Source: an uncultured Butyrivibrio sp. (GTDB lineage: Bacteria > Bacillota > Clostridia > Lachnospirales > Lachnospiraceae). Taken from it: DNA of 7,083 nt. The stretch lies in the NCBI RefSeq assembly GCF_947169445.1, contig NZ_CAMVPU010000113.1, forward strand, positions 1 to 7,083, in the 5' to 3' direction. The notes under the pieces are model-generated. The model saw only the letters and a program-made list of their open reading frames with translations, did no database searches and had not been told where the DNA came from. Both the position numbers and the translations under genes were made by a program. This document shows positions 5,535 through 7,083 of this stretch, in pieces. How positions within the stretch are numbered: position 1 is the stretch's first letter; each line of letters starts with the position of its first letter.

Positions 5535-6275
5535 ATGTCTGAAAGTATTGTTATAATTGAAAACCTTATAAAACAGTATGGAAAAGGTTCTAAGGGCAAA
5601 GAGGTCATCAGAGGACTAAATATGCAGCTGGTCAGAGGCGATATTTTCGGTCTTGTTGGCAGGAACGGAGCTGGAAAGACTACTCTTTTAAAATGCATTG
5701 CCGGAATAGTTCTTCCAAACAGCGGAAGCATAAAGCTGTTTGGCGAAAGCAACCCCCAAAAGTTGCATATCAGTAGAGCAAAGATTGGGGGAATCATAGA
5801 GAAACCGCCAATCGATGAGGATTTATCCGCGTGGGATAACCTGAAAATCTATGCTATACGGATGGGGATAAATGATGAAAGAATAAAAGAAGTGCTGGAG
5901 ACTGTAGGCTTAACAGGTCATGGGAATGCAACATTAAAAAGGGACCATGTAAAAACATTTTCATTAGGAATGAAGCAGCGCCTTGGGATAGCAATAGCTC
6001 TTATTGGACAGCCTGAGCTTATGATCCTTGATGAGCCATTGAACGGACTTGATCCTGAAGGGATTATGTGGTTCAGAAAGTTGGTGCTTGATTTAAATAA
6101 ACAGGGTGTGACCTTTATTATTTCAAGCCATCTGCTTAGGGAACTTGATGAAGTAGCAACGTGCTATGGAATAATGAAAGACGGACAGATTATCGCAAAT
6201 GTAACCGCGGATGAACTTCACAAAACCGGAGAAAACTTCGAAGATTACTATAAAAAAATTGTTGGAATAAGTTGA
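5535..6275 (+). CDS. ABC transporter ATPase, LanF/BcrA type
   Basis: A 246-residue ATP-binding subunit that powers the two flanking permeases. Motifs in order: Walker A GRNGAGKTT (42-50), glutamate loop GIIEKPP (Glu89), signature SLGMKQR (143-149), Walker B ELMILDEP (161-168, catalytic Glu167), D-loop GLDP (171-174) and H-loop His199 in SSHLL. The SLGMKQR signature is common in the bacitracin/lantibiotic resistance branch. Glu89 stands where most ABC ATPases have the Q-loop glutamine; this E-loop is described for LanF immunity proteins such as NukF. The protein is complete, although C-terminally shorter than the roughly 300-residue BcrA proteins. A GGGG site lies ten bases before the ATG, a rather long spacing. 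It starts 26 bp after the first permease stop and ends 6 bp before the second permease. Confidence 0.93.
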   Translation: MSESIVIIENLIKQYGKGSKGKEVIRGLNMQLVRGDIFGLVGRNGAGKTTLLKCIAGIVLPNSGSIKLFGESNPQKLHISRAKIGGIIEKPPIDEDLSAWDNLKIYAIRMGINDERIKEVLETVGLTGHGNATLKRDHVKTFSLGMKQRLGIAIALIGQPELMILDEPLNGLDPEGIMWFRKLVLDLNKQGVTFIISSHLLRELDEVATCYGIMKDGQIIANVTADELHKTGENFEDYYKKIVGIS

Positions 6276-6281
6276 TAACTT

Positions 6282-6914
6282 ATGGATAGATTGATAAAAG
6301 CAAACTTTTATAAGTTAATAAAAAGGCAAGAGACGTATTTCTTGCTGTTTTTAATATGCATGGAAAGTGCCGTATCAGCATCAATCCCCAAAACAGGGTA
6401 TGCTATGCTTATCGACAGATGCAATATTCCGATTGCGCTTGATCTTGAACTTGCATTCCTTGCTGTGATTATATTTGCAGAAAACTATGCAAAGGGAACA
6501 TGGTACGGTGAATTTTTGAGCGGTTATGCCAGAAAGAATATTCTTATTTCAAAGTTGGTTGTCTATGGAGTTGTTTCTTTAATGGTCTCTATATTCGCGA
6601 TAGGTATCCCGGTTATTATTTCATCATGTATAAATGGCGGTGGTTCTCACAGTGATTGCTATGCTATTTTGCTTGTTTTTTTCACGAAGAATCTTCTTAT
6701 CATTTCTGTTATGTCCCTGGCTGCAATAATCTTAAGAAAGAGGATAGTTACTCTCGCTGTTGGAACAGGAATAAGTTTTTTTATTACAAAGATTTCGGAA
6801 TACTTATTGGAGCCAATGATCCCTAATATAGTCATCTCATTTGCGTATATTTTGCTATCATTCATTTGCATAAAGGTGTCTATAAGAATTTTAAGCTTTC
6901 AAGATGTACAATGA
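6282..6914 (+). CDS. ABC-2-type permease subunit (second), peptide/antibiotic immunity-like
   Basis: A 210-residue membrane protein with about six hydrophobic segments (roughly 18-34, 51-66, 91-115, 128-150, 153-170, 182-203). It is a distant paralogue of the first permease: the N-terminus MDRLIKANFYKLIKR parallels MIKLIKSELFKLGKS, and FAENYAKGTWYGEFLSGYAR followed by ILISK parallels the coupling segment of its partner. It is shorter, mainly in the loop between segments three and four. The gene begins 6 bp after the ATPase stop without a good ribosome site; GGA at 6264-6266 is far away, so translation is likely coupled to the ATPase. The 13-bp inverted repeat AAGTT-GAT-AACTT ends directly at the ATG. 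Together the three products should form one ABC complex. Confidence 0.8.
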   Translation: MDRLIKANFYKLIKRQETYFLLFLICMESAVSASIPKTGYAMLIDRCNIPIALDLELAFLAVIIFAENYAKGTWYGEFLSGYARKNILISKLVVYGVVSLMVSIFAIGIPVIISSCINGGGSHSDCYAILLVFFTKNLLIISVMSLAAIILRKRIVTLAVGTGISFFITKISEYLLEPMIPNIVISFAYILLSFICIKVSIRILSFQDVQ

Positions 6915-7083
6915 TTGAAAGACTTTTGAAAAACTGATAGCAGAGAGAAGAACTGTTAAATTCAGAAGAATAATTCCACCTTCTGAATCAAATGGTATCT
7001 TAATGTATTACCCCTATTTTTCAAAAATCTCAAACTCCAAAGTATTTACCAACATCCGTGGTTATAATCCCCTCTTTTTTATA
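6915..7083. other. Downstream region with one inverted repeat, no supported gene
   Basis: ATTCAGAAG (6960-6968) and CTTCTGAAT (6980-6988) form a perfect nine-pair stem with an 11-base loop, 45 bp after the last permease stop. No T-run follows on either strand, so it is not a standard intrinsic terminator, though it may protect the 3' end of the operon message. A minus-strand frame entering from the right edge gives KKEGIITTDVGKYFGV and stops at 7032-7030; 17 codons is too little to call a gene. Confidence 0.35.

Noticed and set aside
5510..5797. 95-codon minus-strand frame opposite the ATPase gene
   Set aside because: Shadow of the ATPase gene, whose Walker A motif is coded on the plus strand here.
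7030..7083. Minus-strand partial frame KKEGIITTDVGKYFGV at the right edge
   Set aside because: Only 17 codons before the edge; it loosely recalls winged-helix GIITT motifs but is too short to support a call.
1..7083. CRISPR array, tRNA, rRNA or insertion-sequence ends
   Set aside because: No regularly spaced repeats, tRNA-like cloverleaf, rRNA sequence, transposase gene or paired terminal inverted repeats were seen.

Overview
The window reads like low-GC Firmicutes DNA, most plausibly Lachnospiraceae or a related Clostridia lineage. This rests on A/T-rich codon use, strong GGAG-type ribosome sites, tandem XRE regulators, a lantibiotic-immunity-type ABC operon and a nucleoside phosphorylase fragment of the type I associate with that group. 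It is an inference from style and remembered family sequences; no search was run.

Layout. Positions 1-4510 are read almost entirely on the minus strand. In transcription order they hold: a truncated nucleoside phosphorylase (4509-4225), an XRE regulator with a TPR-like C-terminal half (4122-3454), a second XRE regulator whose C-terminal part resembles the C-terminal domain of the flagellar switch protein FliG (3359-2916), a RimJ/RimL-type GNAT acetyltransferase (2816-2253), a 350-bp gap, and a one-polypeptide ABC exporter (1835-153). At the left edge an unrecognised reading frame runs off the window. Positions 4511-7083 are read on the plus strand: a promoter with a perfect dyad between its -35 and -10 boxes, a 130-nt leader, then an operon of ABC-2-type permease, ATPase and second permease (4681-6914), followed by about 170 bp with no supported gene.

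How it may work. The plus-strand operon resembles LanFEG/BcrAB self-protection or peptide-resistance transporters. Its ATPase has glutamate where most ABC proteins have the Q-loop glutamine, a feature described for LanF proteins. No bacteriocin precursor, modification enzyme or two-component system is visible, so a stand-alone resistance or immunity role is the best guess. The minus-strand ABC exporter has its own promoter and a terminator-like hairpin in its leader, which suggests transcription attenuation. The regulator pair and the acetyltransferase may form one transcription unit. An 11-bp string from the operon's promoter dyad recurs upstream of the acetyltransferase, which hints at shared control.

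The most unusual points are the XRE-FliG_C-like fusion, the attenuator-like leader that also moves the exporter start to a TTG, the promoter-filling dyad, the shared operator-like string, and the truncation of the phosphorylase right where the plus-strand operon's control region begins.
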